7,335 nucleotides of DNA from Marinagarivorans sp. UBA5868 (GCA_002432095.1 DJFQ01000043.1:9187-16521); one strand, 5' to 3'; positions 1 through 6,248 are shown, counted from the first letter of the stretch. Numbers and translations are program-made. The notes: generated by a model not told the origin, from the letters alone.

Positions 1-606
1 ACACTGGGAAAACTGGAAAGCGTTTACGACAGCATTGAAGCGGCCGGCAGCCCGAAACCGGCGATTTTTCCCATCAATCTGGAAGGCGCCGCGCCGCAGG
101 ATTATGAACAACTGAAAATTGCGCTGGACAATGAATTTGGCCGTGTCGATGGTCTGCTGCACAACGCCAGCGAACTGGGCGGGCGAACGCCGCTGGGCCA
201 ATATTCGGTAAGCGATTGGCAAAAAGTGATGCAGGTAAATGTCACTGCACCGTTTTTGCTAACCCGCGCGCTGCTGCCGCTGTTGCAGAAATCCGCGGAT
301 GCCCGGGTGGTCTTTACGGGTTCATCCGTCGGGGTAAAGGGGCGGGCCTATTGGGGCGCCTATGCGGTATCGAAAGGAGCAACGGAAACGCTGATGCAGG
401 TTCTGGCGGATGAACTGGAGCAGACGCCGATCCGTGTCAACTCCATCAACCCTGGCGCTACCCGCACCTCCATGCGCGCGACAGCATATCCAGCGGAGGA
501 TCCGGCAGCGGTTACACCGCCGAACGCGATCATGAACCGCTATTTGTTTTTATTCGGGCCGGATAGCAAAGAATGGCACGGCCGCCAGCTCAACGCGCAG
601 CCGTAA
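1..606 (+). CDS. yciK: YciK-type short-chain dehydrogenase, 5' end outside the window
   Basis: Frame 1 is open from the first base to TAA at 604-606, giving 201 residues. Seen: an HNAS motif (visible residues 54-57, the NNAG-like element of classical short-chain dehydrogenases), a GSSVG segment with the likely catalytic serine (about S109), the YxxxK pair as YAVSK (Y121, K125), and an INPGATRT stretch after it. The Rossmann TGxxxGIG motif must lie in the missing N-terminus, about 45-50 residues given a family length near 250. An internal ATG at 226 is not the start, because the conserved sequence continues upstream of it. Family knowledge: an NAD(P)-dependent cytoplasmic oxidoreductase. The HNASELG and RTxMRAxAYPxEDP segments recall YciK, whose substrate is unknown. 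It converges on the lipoprotein gene with only 21 bases between the stops and no terminator seen. Confidence 0.85.
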   Translation, partial: TLGKLESVYDSIEAAGSPKPAIFPINLEGAAPQDYEQLKIALDNEFGRVDGLLHNASELGGRTPLGQYSVSDWQKVMQVNVTAPFLLTRALLPLLQKSADARVVFTGSSVGVKGRAYWGAYAVSKGATETLMQVLADELEQTPIRVNSINPGATRTSMRATAYPAEDPAAVTPPNAIMNRYLFLFGPDSKEWHGRQLNAQP

Positions 607-627
607 CAGCGACTGAGTTAACCAATG

Positions 628-1263
628 TTAGAGGGATGTGGCGTCGGAGGAAGAGAGATCCGGCTCAGCGGCTGGCGCTTTTTCGGTGGATTCAGGTTCC
701 TTTGGCGGCACATCTTCAACGACAAGCGACGTCGGCGGCGGCACCGCTTCTGCCTCCGCCGATGAAGCAGCGGTCGGCTTTGATTCTTCCGGCGCTGTGT
801 GCGCTTCTACTTGAGCTTTCCGATATCCCATTGCCGCCATCAGCCGGCGAATATCCACCGTTGCCAACTCGTCTCGCCAGGCTCGTTTTACCGTATCTCC
901 GTCGGTTACCACGTGGAGGTATTCGTATTGTTGATTTAATTTGCGCGAGCGGAATAAAAGCAATACGCGGGTGCTTTTCTGCAGCTCGCGTTCAAAACGC
1001 CAAGTATGGATGCCGACTTCTACGGGATACCCTTCAAGGCCATCCACTTCGCTAAACCAGGGATGCCCAAAGTGCTTGACCAACCACGTCTGCGATGTTT
1101 CTCCGGGCTTGATCTTCTCCAGGAGATTCGGCTCGAAATAACCTTCAGCGTCGCGGTAGCGGGTTTTCTGGTCGACGCTGACCACGCTGCACGCCGCCAA
1201 CATTAATCCAAGCACAGTCATCAACCAGAGTGTGCGAAAACGGCGGGATGCTTCAAGAGTCAT
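628..1263 (-). CDS. Outer-membrane lipoprotein of unknown function
   Basis: This encodes 211 residues. The N-terminus has a basic stretch (RRFR), a hydrophobic core and a lipobox LAAC with Cys25. Ser at +2 suggests outer-membrane sorting. Residues 45-105 contain a PGxT...V...FGxP pattern faintly like the SmpA/BamE fold, then a WRFE...RVLLLF strand-like segment. Residues 152-211 are a Pro/Ala/Glu/Ser-rich, probably disordered tail. I do not recognise the family. Its start is 14 bases after the DUF2802 stop, so it is likely the last gene of the cheW transcript. The ATG at 1263 lacks a Shine-Dalgarno sequence (the bases before it read CCTCCC) and lies in a small duplication. An alternative ATG at 1221 would shorten the signal peptide. 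The reading frame and lipoprotein nature are firm; the exact start is less so. Confidence 0.8.
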   Translation of the reverse strand: MTLEASRRFRTLWLMTVLGLMLAACSVVSVDQKTRYRDAEGYFEPNLLEKIKPGETSQTWLVKHFGHPWFSEVDGLEGYPVEVGIHTWRFERELQKSTRVLLLFRSRKLNQQYEYLHVVTDGDTVKRAWRDELATVDIRRLMAAMGYRKAQVEAHTAPEESKPTAASSAEAEAVPPPTSLVVEDVPPKEPESTEKAPAAEPDLSSSDATSL

Positions 1264-1292
1264 GGGAGGATTGAAGACTAAGAGTCATGGGA
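1255..1292. repeat. Tandem duplication across the DUF2802/lipoprotein junction
   Basis: The 13-base word aagagtcatggga occurs at 1255-1267 and again at 1280-1292, a 25-base period. Similarity continues a little further (ggattgaa versus cgattcaa). On the minus strand one copy encodes the last codons and stop of the DUF2802 gene and the other holds the ATG of the lipoprotein gene, in a different frame. It looks like a local slippage duplication that shaped the gene boundary. Confidence 0.75.
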
Positions 1293-1715
1293 CGATTCAA
1301 CCGGTTTTTTGCGTGCCTGCGTTTTCGCCGGTTTACGCAATTGCTGCTGGACCAGCGCCATCAGCTGAGCCTCGGAGGCGGAAAATCCGCAATTGGATGC
1401 CACCGTCGCCACATCTGCACCCTGCTCAAACATCTGCAGCGCCTGGCTATAAGCAAATTCATCCACGCCAGCAATGTTTTCCTGTTTTTCCTGGAGCGTG
1501 TGAAGTTTGCGCTCCAGCGCAACAATGCGATTCCCCATGCCCACAGCGCCGCTGGTGGCAACGCCGATCTTCTGTTCGAGTTGCAGAATTTTCTCTCGCG
1601 CCACAGCGGTTTGCCGCGCAGACCACAGCCATACTGCTGCCAAGGCAAACAGGCAGACCAGACTGGTTATAAGGCTGGCGGCAAAAAGCCAAAGAATTCC
1701 GCTGGGTAACGGCAT
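1278..1715 (-). CDS. DUF2802 membrane protein downstream of cheW
   Basis: This encodes 145 residues. One N-terminal membrane segment spans about residues 7-32, followed by a heptad-like coiled coil (35-82, rich in Glu/Lys/Gln/Leu). A compact C-terminal helical domain follows (86-126: EFAYSQALQMFEQGADVATV, then ASNCGFSASEAQLMALV) with a helix-turn-helix look, then a basic tail. The pattern and position directly after cheW match the DUF2802 family, which accompanies cheW in Pseudomonas and Vibrio chemotaxis loci; I know of no assigned function. The ATG at 1715 follows the cheW stop by 10 bases and has CGGAG five bases upstream, so the start is good and coupling to cheW is likely. The topology suggests an inner-membrane anchor with the coiled coil and terminal domain in the cytoplasm. 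A role near the array is inferred from context only. Confidence 0.85.
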   Translation of the reverse strand: MPLPSGILWLFAASLITSLVCLFALAAVWLWSARQTAVAREKILQLEQKIGVATSGAVGMGNRIVALERKLHTLQEKQENIAGVDEFAYSQALQMFEQGADVATVASNCGFSASEAQLMALVQQQLRKPAKTQARKKPVESSHDS

Positions 1716-1725
1716 GAAGTCTCCG

Positions 1726-2214
1726 TCAGATTTCCAAGTCCGCCCACTCGTCGTCGGTGAGCAGTTTGTTCAACTCAATCAAAATCAGCAGCTCGCCATT
1801 TTTGTGGCAGACGCCCTGAATAAATTTGGCGCTGTCGTCATTGCCAACGTTTGGTGCAGTTTCAATTTCGGACTGCCGCAGATACACCACTTCCGCCACG
1901 CTATCCACCAAAATTCCCACTACGTGTTTTTCCGCTTCGATAATCACAATGCGGGTGTTATCGGTGATCTCACCAGGCTCCAAGCCGAACCGATGGCGGG
2001 TGTCGATCACTGTCACCACGTTGCCGCGCAGATTGATTATGCCCAGCACATAAGACGGCGCACCGGGCACCGGGGCAATTTCTGTGTGGCGCAAAACTTC
2101 CTGTACCTGCATTACGTTGACGCCGTAGGTTTCGCCAGCGAGGTGAAACGTCACCCACTGCAACACCGGATCATCCTGGGCAACAACGGTTTTGTTCATT
2201 AATTTGGTGGCCAT
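1726..2214 (-). CDS. cheW: Chemotaxis coupling protein CheW
   Basis: This encodes 162 residues and is a full single CheW domain. Very conserved blocks are visible: LQWVTFHLAGETYGVNVMQV, APVPGAPSYVLGIINLRGNV, TRIVIIEAEKHVVGILVDSV and ETAPNVGNDDSAKFIQGVCH. These are nearly the sequences of Pseudomonas CheW. CheW bridges methyl-accepting chemoreceptors and the CheA kinase in the cytoplasmic signalling array. An in-frame ATG lies at 2223, but GAGGA directly abuts it. The same GAGGA is nine bases from the ATG at 2214, which I take as the start; ATG at 2199 (MNKTVV) is a third option and closer to the usual N-terminus. The gene is separated from parP by 127 bases with possible terminator and promoter signals, and is followed closely by the DUF2802 gene. 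Confidence 0.97.
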   Translation of the reverse strand: MATKLMNKTVVAQDDPVLQWVTFHLAGETYGVNVMQVQEVLRHTEIAPVPGAPSYVLGIINLRGNVVTVIDTRHRFGLEPGEITDNTRIVIIEAEKHVVGILVDSVAEVVYLRQSEIETAPNVGNDDSAKFIQGVCHKNGELLILIELNKLLTDDEWADLEI

Positions 2215-2261
2215 GCTCGGCATTCCTCAGCGCGTGATGTACCGGCCTATTGCGTAACGTC

Positions 2262-2342
2262 AAAAACCCGCGACCGGACTCCACTAAATATAGTCAAGAG
2301 CAGTATCTATGCCACTGGATAAAACGGGAAAGGCGCGGGTTT
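2262..2342 (-). terminator. Long-loop inverted repeat with T-tract after parP
   Basis: The arms aaacccgcg (2264-2272) and cgcgggttt (2334-2342) are perfect 9-base complements around a 61-base loop. On the minus strand the second arm is followed by a short T run (the A run at 2262-2266 on plus). The first arm starts at the parP stop codon. The geometry resembles an intrinsic terminator, but the loop is long, so it could equally be an RNA 3'-end structure. Confidence 0.3.
2299..2314 (-). promoter_or_regulatory. Possible sigma-54 type promoter upstream of cheW
   Basis: The minus strand reads TGGCATAGATACTGCT. This has the GG and GC of the -24/-12 elements with the required ten bases between them, and keeps TGGCA and TGC of the consensus. 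Mismatches are at the CG after TGGCA and one T of TTGC. It would start a transcript about 75 bases before cheW. A weak sigma-70 pair (GTGGCA, 17 bases, TATATT) overlaps it. This is a sequence match only. Confidence 0.3.
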
Positions 2343-3307
2343 CAGCGGCGGGCGGCGCCAGCGCGTTTGCGGTCGTGGTTTTCCAGCACGCGCCCCATCT
2401 GCGGCACGTCCAGCAACGCGCACATGGCGGCTTTTACAGTACCGGCGAGCCAGGGGCGTTTGCTGCGCTCACTGCGCCATGTCACGTCATCCGGATTCAG
2501 CCGCGTTGGCTGTTGCACCTGGTCCACCGCCAGGCCCCAGTCCAGGCCGTCAATGGACACCACATAACGGGCGCTTTGCAGAAATGCCGGATCGTAGCGC
2601 TCCGGCATAACAAAAAGTGCGGTATTGACGGTGCGGATACGCCCGGCAGACGTGGGCTGGAGGCCCATAAACCAATCGGCCTGACCGAAGATTGGCGTTA
2701 AACCATCGGTGATGGGATGGATATGCCCCAGGGCGATCAAGGGCACAGCCAAGGTGAGTCCCGACACACGAAACAACAGAACATCAAATTTCTGCTGCGC
2801 CCATACCGGCCTGCCGTTTTCGCACCATTGCAGCAGCGGCGACTCCGCGTTTACTGCCACGGGCTCTGCGTTTGGCGCAGGCTCCTCGTTCGTAACAGGC
2901 TCCTCGTTCGTAACAGGGGTGGCGTTTGCAACCAACGTCGCATGCTTTGCGGACGGTGCAGTCACTGTCCTAATTGTAGGTTTTAGGGCGACATTTTCCG
3001 TTTTTAAGGCGACCGGTGCGGGAGTGACCTCCGATGCTGAGGGAGTCATTTGAATCTGAGCAGGTGGGGCCCGGTCGAGCAATGCCTGCAATTGTTGGCG
3101 TTTTACCACTTCCAGCGAATGAACTTGATCTTGAAGCGCAACAGCCACAGTCGGCGCAGCCAAAACCGCAACGCTTACTTGTGCCGACATTGTTGGATGT
3201 GTTGGAGAAACGGAACGTGCCCTTTCGAGCATCGCCTCTTCTGCTGGCATCTCCGCGAGCAGGTCGTCGAGATACGACTGTACCGCCTCCTGATCTCGCA
3301 GAATCAT
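2342..3307 (-). CDS. parP: ParP-like CheW-domain protein of the polar chemotaxis array
   Basis: This encodes 321 residues. A short N-terminal helix (2-32, with QAVQSYLDDLL) precedes a long low-complexity Pro/Ala/Val/Glu linker (about 33-170) and a divergent CheW-like domain (173-306: FDVLLFRVSGLTLAVPLIAL, a GLQP loop, YVVSIDGLDWGLAVDQVQQP, and a closing WLAGTVKAAMCALLDVP). This layout and its place upstream of cheW match the second CheW-domain protein of Pseudomonas chemotaxis operons and Vibrio ParP. Family knowledge: ParP binds ParC, receptors and CheA and keeps arrays at the pole. The ATG at 3307 has GGAG eight bases upstream, so the start is well supported. Its usual neighbour parC lies about 3 kb away on the other side of the acyltransferase cassette. 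The linker carries an exact 18-base repeat. Function is by homology and synteny. Confidence 0.88.
   Translation of the reverse strand: MILRDQEAVQSYLDDLLAEMPAEEAMLERARSVSPTHPTMSAQVSVAVLAAPTVAVALQDQVHSLEVVKRQQLQALLDRAPPAQIQMTPSASEVTPAPVALKTENVALKPTIRTVTAPSAKHATLVANATPVTNEEPVTNEEPAPNAEPVAVNAESPLLQWCENGRPVWAQQKFDVLLFRVSGLTLAVPLIALGHIHPITDGLTPIFGQADWFMGLQPTSAGRIRTVNTALFVMPERYDPAFLQSARYVVSIDGLDWGLAVDQVQQPTRLNPDDVTWRSERSKRPWLAGTVKAAMCALLDVPQMGRVLENHDRKRAGAARR
2878..2917. repeat. 18-base tandem repeat in the parP linker
   Basis: The 18-base unit at 2878-2895 is repeated exactly at 2896-2913, with four bases of a third copy. On the minus strand it encodes the hexapeptide series PVTNEE-PVTNEE, followed by the degenerate PAPNAE. 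It lies in the disordered linker, where length change would be tolerated, and is a candidate slippage site. Confidence 0.9.
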
Positions 3308-3336
3308 GAGCGACTCTCCAGAAGGAATCGCTGACC

Positions 3337-3358
3337 AAAAAAAGCTGGACTACCCAAC
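3337..3358 (-). terminator. Weak intrinsic terminator candidate between the SGNH gene and parP
   Basis: On the minus strand GTTGG (3358-3354) pairs with CCAGC (3348-3344) around a five-base loop, one pair being G-U, and seven T follow (A run at 3337-3343 on plus). The stem is short, so any termination would be partial. It lies about 30 bases before the parP start. I saw no convincing promoter in the rest of the gap at 3308-3463, so parP may depend on read-through. Confidence 0.3.
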
Positions 3359-3463
3359 ATGCTCATCTCGCCAAACCACATAAAAAGATTATTGCCAACG
3401 AATAACCACGTCGGCGATACATTAAGGTTAGGCAAGATTTGCGGAAGTGGGTAATGGGATGAG

Positions 3464-4456
3464 CTACAGCTCCATGATCGTGGTGACTTCACTGTGTTCT
3501 ACAGCCTCCACCACGAGTTCGCTCATTCTGTGCGCGCCTTTGGCGTCCAGATGAGAGGCGTCAACAAAAAACTGGTCATTGAGGCCAAGCTTGTCATGAG
3601 CATCCACATAAACAAAGCCGCGAGTGCGCGAAAGGTGTTCGAGATAGTCTTTATGGGCAAAAAAGAATTGCCGAAACTCAGCACTCTGCGCCAACAAATT
3701 CTCTCGAAACGGCGGCGTGATAACCACCAACTGGATATCTTTTTCGCTGAGAAACTGCTGCATGGCAAGCAGATGGCGGAAATAATCATCACCAACCGGA
3801 GTAGCGGAAATGGGTGGAATTTCCTCCCACTTACGCTTGTTGATCAGGAATCCATCGCGCTCAAAATTAACTCCGCCACTCTCATCAAAGCCTAAGTAAG
3901 CCTGGGTGCGGCTGTCGCCATACTCGTTGCCTAGGTCGAAATAATCCCAAAGGTTTTGCGGCAAACGGGAAATATTTTGGAAGTAGGTTTTGTATGTCCA
4001 ACGGCCCTGGAAATACCGCTCCAATTCGCGCTCATCCAGCACTTTGTCCAACTCGCCAACATAATCAAAATACTGTGCCGCATGCACCACGTATTTGATC
4101 TCGGAAAGATCCAGCATTTGCAGCAATTGCAGGCACTCTGAAGTCGCCATGCCCCAGGACGACAGGTTGAGTGCGCGAGTAACCGCGTCGGACGCTTCCA
4201 GCACTTCGGCGTCGATATTATTGAGCGCCATGGAAGAACCGACAATCAGCGTGTCGTATTGCTTTTTGGCAAGTTGCTCTTTAGCAAATTTAATTTTGAT
4301 GTCGTAGGAAATGGATTTGGTAAAACGCAGAGGCATACCGGTGTGTCGTTCCAAGATCACCACCAACGCAAATGCCAATCCTACAAACCCCAGCGTGTAC
4401 GCGAACCACACGCTCAACCAGCTTTTATACTCGCCCAACCAGCTTTTATATTTCAT
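3464..4456 (-). CDS. Membrane-anchored SGNH-type protein, probable acyltransferase partner of the MBOAT protein
   Basis: This encodes 330 residues. A single membrane segment (about 15-36: SVWFAYTLGFVGLAFALVVI) follows a short cytoplasmic start. The rest is probably periplasmic. Block I of SGNH hydrolases is seen as TLIVGSSMALNNID with the likely nucleophile Ser75. The DxxH of block V is seen as DASHLD (Asp299, His302), followed by GAHRMSELV. This is the AlgX/AlgJ-, DltD- and PatB-like arrangement, in which the SGNH protein transfers an acyl group delivered by an MBOAT partner to a polymer. The gene begins 14 bases after the MBOAT stop. An upstream ATG at 4471 would overlap that stop as TGATG, but GGAG lies seven bases before the ATG at 4456, so I prefer 4456. 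The substrate is unknown. A heptapeptide is duplicated before the membrane segment. Confidence 0.8.
   Translation of the reverse strand: MKYKSWLGEYKSWLSVWFAYTLGFVGLAFALVVILERHTGMPLRFTKSISYDIKIKFAKEQLAKKQYDTLIVGSSMALNNIDAEVLEASDAVTRALNLSSWGMATSECLQLLQMLDLSEIKYVVHAAQYFDYVGELDKVLDERELERYFQGRWTYKTYFQNISRLPQNLWDYFDLGNEYGDSRTQAYLGFDESGGVNFERDGFLINKRKWEEIPPISATPVGDDYFRHLLAMQQFLSEKDIQLVVITPPFRENLLAQSAEFRQFFFAHKDYLEHLSRTRGFVYVDAHDKLGLNDQFFVDASHLDAKGAHRMSELVVEAVEHSEVTTIMEL
4415..4450. repeat. 21-base-period duplication at the SGNH protein N-terminus
   Basis: The 15-base word caaccagcttttata occurs at 4415-4429 and 4436-4450, a 21-base period, and keeps the frame. The protein therefore reads KYKSWLGEYKSWLSV just before its membrane segment. 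The two YKSWL copies look like a recent in-frame duplication. Confidence 0.9.
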
Positions 4457-4470
4457 GGCCGCGCTCCGCA

Positions 4471-5928
4471 TCAGAAATTAAAGTAGAGAAATTCAGTGAC
4501 CTGATACATACCAAACAGGCTGATCGCAAAACAGTTCGCGGCGAGTGCCAGACGGTAAACATTAGGTTCAAAACTTTCCATTTTTTCCACTGAGTTCTTG
4601 CATAACAGCACTATGGCAAAGCCCAAGACCAACCACAGCGGGGTAATGGCGGAACCGCGCACGCCGGAAATATAGTCACCGAAGACGACGCCCCAGGCGC
4701 TTAAATCTGGCAGAACTCTGGCCAGCGCCTGAGGCAGGACCACGCCATTTAAACCCACCATGCCCCGCAAAATATTCACCGCGTCCTGCCATTGTTCCGC
4801 GCGAAAAAACACCCATGCCACATTCACAAAATTGAATGTGACGAACCATCCAAGAACCGCACCCAATCTAAAGCCGAGCTGTGACCAAAAGCGGTGAATC
4901 ACCAACGCTGCTCCGTGGAGAAATCCCCAAAAAACGAACGTCCAACCGGCACCATGCCAAATCCCGCCAATTACAAACGTCAACAATAAATTTGTGTAAG
5001 TACGCCACGGACCCTTGCGGTTGCCGCCGAGGGGAATGTAGATGTAATCGCGCAAAAATCGCGACAAGGTCATATGCCAACGGCGCCAAAAATCCTGAAT
5101 ATCCACCGCTTTGTAAGGCGAATTGAAGTTGATTGGCAAACGAATATTGAACATCAAGCCAATTCCTATGGCCATGTCTGCATAGCCGGAAAAATCAAAA
5201 TACAACTGGAATGTATAAGACAGCGACGCAGCCCATGCTTCGATCACCGAAAGAGTCTCTGCGTTGTCAAAGCCCGCATTCGCCCATTGTGCAAAGGTGT
5301 CTGCCAGAACCACCTTCTTAAATAAGCCGATGGAAAAGATAAACACACCTGTGGCGATGTTGCGAAAGTCCAGATACTTGGTTCGCAAGTTGGCGAACTG
5401 AGGCATGATCTCCTTGTGGTGAACAATCGGCCCCGCGATAAGCTGGGGGAAAAATGTCACGAAAACCATGTAATTAAGGAAATTGTATTCGTGGGTCTCG
5501 TTGCGGTAACTGTCTACCAAATAGGCAATCTGCTGGAAGGTAAAAAAACTGATGGCCAATGGCAGAGTAAGGTGGAGAAGGTCGAAACTCGTGTCGAAAA
5601 CCCAGTTGACATTAGCGAGGAAAAAATCGCTGTACTTGAAATAACCCAGCAAACCGACGTTAAAAATCACCCCCGCCCACAGCACATGCTTTTTACCAGT
5701 GCCGCCCGGAGATAAGCGCGCTAACACTTGGCCTATCTGATAATTTACGATCATGGAAGCGAGAATGAGCGGAACGTAAATCGGGTTCCAATAGCCGTAA
5801 AAAAACAGGCTGCTCAATACTAGAAATGCTTTGCCTGCCTCGATTTTGCGAAAGCGATTAAGCAGAAAATACACGCAAAATGTCAGCGGAAGAAACGCCA
5901 GAATAAACTCATAACTGTTGTACAACAT
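4471..5928 (-). CDS. MBOAT-family polysaccharide O-acyltransferase (AlgI/PatA/DltB-like)
   Basis: This encodes 485 residues, the usual size for the AlgI group, with about ten or more membrane segments. Signature blocks are visible: the start MLYNSYEFILAFLPLTF, LPLAISFFTFQQIAYLVD, FFPQLIAGPIVHHKEIMPQF, LYFDFSGYADMAIGIG, the cytoplasmic RRWHMTLSRFLRDYIYIPLG with His285, then GGIWHGAGWTFVFWGFLHGA with the family's catalytic His (His325) and a second His339. Family knowledge: these inner-membrane proteins pass acetyl or other acyl groups from the cytoplasm to an SGNH-type partner outside. I chose ATG 5928 because the conserved N-terminus starts there and GAGGAG lies ten bases upstream; a TTG at 5955 would add nine unconserved residues. 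It heads a two-gene unit with the SGNH gene. Three of the 60-base lines I counted show 27-30 G+C in the cassette against 30-37 in four lines of flanking genes. The acyl donor and target glycan are unknown. Confidence 0.92.
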   Translation of the reverse strand: MLYNSYEFILAFLPLTFCVYFLLNRFRKIEAGKAFLVLSSLFFYGYWNPIYVPLILASMIVNYQIGQVLARLSPGGTGKKHVLWAGVIFNVGLLGYFKYSDFFLANVNWVFDTSFDLLHLTLPLAISFFTFQQIAYLVDSYRNETHEYNFLNYMVFVTFFPQLIAGPIVHHKEIMPQFANLRTKYLDFRNIATGVFIFSIGLFKKVVLADTFAQWANAGFDNAETLSVIEAWAASLSYTFQLYFDFSGYADMAIGIGLMFNIRLPINFNSPYKAVDIQDFWRRWHMTLSRFLRDYIYIPLGGNRKGPWRTYTNLLLTFVIGGIWHGAGWTFVFWGFLHGAALVIHRFWSQLGFRLGAVLGWFVTFNFVNVAWVFFRAEQWQDAVNILRGMVGLNGVVLPQALARVLPDLSAWGVVFGDYISGVRGSAITPLWLVLGFAIVLLCKNSVEKMESFEPNVYRLALAANCFAISLFGMYQVTEFLYFNF

Positions 5929-5969
5929 ATAGGTCCATCTCCTCAGATCACCCAATATCCATACCTATA
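5928..5969 (-). promoter_or_regulatory. Possible hairpin enclosing the MBOAT ribosome binding site
   Basis: In the minus-strand RNA UAUAGGU (5969-5963) is complementary to ACCUAUA (5934-5928). The last base of the second arm is the A of the start codon. The 28-base loop holds the GAGGAG ribosome binding site (5944-5939). The arms are AU-rich, so the stem is weak and may form only conditionally or not at all. An 8-base palindrome, cctatagg (5964-5971), offers a competing pairing. Confidence 0.3.
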
Positions 5970-6185
5970 GGCGCAGCTTGGTCGCGCCATTTGGCCACAA
6001 ACACTTCGTTAACACAGCGTTTATTTTTGTGATGTGATTTTTATTTTAGAGAAGCGGTTAGAGTACCGCGCAGTACCCACTTGCCTCATAGAACTGAGCA
6101 CTAGTGAATATGAAGAAGCAATCGGTGGAAACGCCAGCGCCGACCCTCTGCAAGCAGAACAAGTGAAGTTTTGCCGACGCCGCGC
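5929..6185 (-). other. Long, possibly structured leader of the MBOAT transcript
   Basis: No convincing gene was found on either strand between the promoter and the MBOAT start. A transcript would begin near 6179, giving a leader of about 250 bases. Local stems include TTCTG/CAGAG closed over a CUUG loop (near 6150), GGGTAC/GTACTC around TGCGCG (6061-6078) and GGCGC/GCGCC (about 5970-5988). It could be a regulatory leader or a small RNA with the MBOAT genes downstream. It matches none of 6S, 4.5S, tmRNA or RNase P RNA as I know them. Confidence 0.35.
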
Positions 6186-6213
6186 ATTATATCAGTGAAT
6201 TTTTACCGGGCAA
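6186..6213 (-). promoter_or_regulatory. Strong sigma-70 promoter for the MBOAT/SGNH unit
   Basis: On the minus strand there is a perfect TATAAT (6191-6186) preceded by TGA, the extended -10 form, and TTGCCC (6213-6208) 16 bases upstream, which matches four of six -35 positions. A GC-rich stretch follows the -10. Transcription would start near 6179. The -35 overlaps the T-tract of the upstream terminator, so one transcript appears to end where the next begins. Confidence 0.65.
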
Positions 6214-6248
6214 GAAAAGCTTCGCTTGTGCTATCAAGCAAGCGAAAC
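6211..6248 (-). terminator. Intrinsic terminator downstream of parC
   Basis: On the minus strand GTTTCGCTTG (6248-6239) pairs over ten positions, one G-U, with CAAGCGAAGC (6228-6219) around a ten-base loop. TTTTCTT follows directly (6218 downwards). It lies about 80 bases after the parC stop and probably ends the upstream flagellar/chemotaxis transcript before the acyltransferase genes. Confidence 0.65.

Noticed and set aside
573..1055. 160-codon plus-strand open frame antisense to the lipoprotein gene
   Set aside because: Its product has no recognisable motif and is rich in Arg/Pro/Leu, as expected of an antisense shadow. The minus-strand frame has a signal peptide, a lipobox and an operon context.
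1507..2202. 231-codon plus-strand open frame antisense to cheW and the DUF2802 gene
   Set aside because: It mirrors the highly conserved cheW codons, is rich in His/Asn/Gln, and spans two real genes. There is no sign of independent coding.
3360..3463. Promoter for parP
   Set aside because: TTGGCA is a fair -35 box but has no acceptable -10 at 16-18 bases, and the sigma-54-like TGGCA lacks the GC element at -12.
5929..5955. Nine-codon upstream extension of the MBOAT protein from a TTG
   Set aside because: The family N-terminus starts at the ATG at 5928, and a ribosome binding site is placed for that ATG.
6022..6045. CRP-like site (tgtgatgtgattt)
   Set aside because: Only one half-site matches; the second half lacks TCACA.
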